Origin: Roseibium aggregatum IAM 12614
GTDB taxonomy: Bacteria; Pseudomonadota; Alphaproteobacteria; Rhizobiales; Stappiaceae
Reading direction: 5' to 3'
Length of the DNA: 64,000 bases
Assembly: GCF_000168975.1 (NCBI RefSeq)
Contig: NZ_AAUW01000006.1
Span: 124,001 to 188,000, forward strand
Positions 63,357-64,000 of this stretch are shown here, one piece after another. Both the position numbers and the translations under genes were made by a program. Each line of letters starts with the position of its first letter. Position 1 is the stretch's first letter. The notes under the pieces are model-generated. The model was not told the DNA's origin and searched no databases. It was given only the letters and a program-made list of their open reading frames with translations.

Positions 63357-64000
63357 ATGAACGACACCCAACCAGCCTTGTCCCTGTTCCGGCCACAGCA
63401 CGTTCGGGAAAAAGCCTATGAGCTTTTGAAGCTCGCCTCAGATGGCAAACTCGCCTACGTCGAAGCGGTTCCGGATCAGCTTGAAACTGCCCTGGCAAAA
63501 GTGCTTGAAACGACACGGGAAAACTATCCGGACTTTCACATCCCACCTTATGGAATCTGGCGTAATTTCGAAGCGGGCGGCATCGACCGCTGGGGCGCGC
63601 TGGCAAATGCGCGCGGGTTTGAAACCGCCGAAGAAATGCTGGCCGCCGCCGCCGACCTTGCCATTCTCGGCACCTACATGAAGACCCGTCACCCCGAAGG
63701 CTGGGTTTTCGAAGACCGGATGACCGGGACCAGGGCAACCGGGCAGGAGGCTGCGGCACTCGCAGCCTTTCACATGTTCGCCGCCGGTTCCTTTTCAGGC
63801 GAGATGACCGACCCTTATCGTGTCGACGCGCAAACGCTTGTGCAGATGGACCGGATGGAACTTGCCGAAGGCCTGCAATGGGACGCAAGCGATAACGACG
63901 GCTTGCTCGAAGCGATGCAGCGCCATCTGAAACGCTTCGGAGAGGCGCTCGCCCTGCGGCCGGATCTCTTTGGCGAAGGCGACGTGACCCGGCCCGGCCT
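63357..64000 (+). CDS. URC4/DUF1688-family protein (3' end outside window)
   Basis: The first 214 codons of a URC4/urg3-type (DUF1688) protein. The N-terminal QHVREKAYELLKLASDGKL, then NYPDFHIPPYGIWRNFEAGG and GIDRWGALANARG are characteristic, followed by VFEDRMTGTRATGQEAAALAAFHMFAAGSF (split). URC4 takes part in the URC uracil catabolic pathway with a GTP cyclohydrolase II-like protein (URC1) and uracil phosphoribosyltransferase (URC6); its chemistry is not settled. upp and urc1-like genes are expected past the edge, continuing the nucleoside theme. Confidence 0.85.
   Translation, partial: MNDTQPALSLFRPQHVREKAYELLKLASDGKLAYVEAVPDQLETALAKVLETTRENYPDFHIPPYGIWRNFEAGGIDRWGALANARGFETAEEMLAAAADLAILGTYMKTRHPEGWVFEDRMTGTRATGQEAAALAAFHMFAAGSFSGEMTDPYRVDAQTLVQMDRMELAEGLQWDASDNDGLLEAMQRHLKRFGEALALRPDLFGEGDVTRPG

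Overview
The window looks like chromosomal DNA of a GC-rich alphaproteobacterium, most likely a marine member of the Hyphomicrobiales/Stappiaceae (Roseibium/Labrenzia-like). This placement is inferred from composition and gene content (PutA with a divergent Lrp-type regulator, mgsA-glk, DUF1194, YtoQ, URC4, BmpA-type nucleoside transport, REP-like repeats). No rRNA or marker tree is available to prove it. No tRNA, rRNA, CRISPR array or prophage was seen.

Layout. 1-4.2 kb: pheS and pheT on the minus strand, separated by a small membrane-protein gene. 4.6-9.4 kb: a YihY/BrkB membrane protein, then three small regulator modules: a LysR gene with a 5' reading-frame problem facing a DUF1127-like small protein, a LysR gene facing a tautomerase, and a MerR gene overlapping a short SDR. 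9.4-18.9 kb: PhnA-like protein, lepA, a GNAT acetyltransferase, a patatin-mepA pair, an alpha/beta hydrolase, an M42 peptidase, a hypothetical protein and an esterase. 18.2-23.3 kb: a leftward cluster of TPR-methyltransferase, B12-binding radical SAM protein, MFS pump and esterase. 23.3-28 kb: a divergent cold-shock protein, YtoQ, a 1-Cys peroxiredoxin, and an operon of two methyltransferases plus an SDR. 28-33 kb: chemoreceptor, SDR, bfd and bfr. 32.8-36.4 kb: an ynjBCD-like ABC transporter. 36.5-40.3 kb: Lrp regulator and putA. 40.8-46.9 kb: an unknown secreted protein, hrpB, glk, mgsA and a DUF1194 protein.

47-60.4 kb is the most coherent system: a complete nucleoside uptake and salvage locus. 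A SorC/DeoR-type regulator is preceded by three helically phased palindromes. It is followed by two tandem BMP-family nucleoside-binding proteins, an ABC ATPase, two permeases, cytidine deaminase, purine nucleoside phosphorylase, deoC, deoA, deoB and add. The proteins would import nucleosides, deaminate and phosphorolyse them, and feed (deoxy)ribose phosphate into central metabolism.

60.4-64 kb: REP-like palindromes flank an IS110-family element with a 5' noncoding segment that may encode a bridge RNA. An MFS transporter then diverges from the start of a URC4/DUF1688 gene, which suggests that pyrimidine-base catabolism continues past the window edge.

The least explained items are the operator array, the IS110-in-REP arrangement and its candidate guide RNA, a cold-shock protein lacking the usual RNP aromatics, a bacterioferritin with Arg at the haem-ligand position, and the radical SAM/MFS/esterase cluster.
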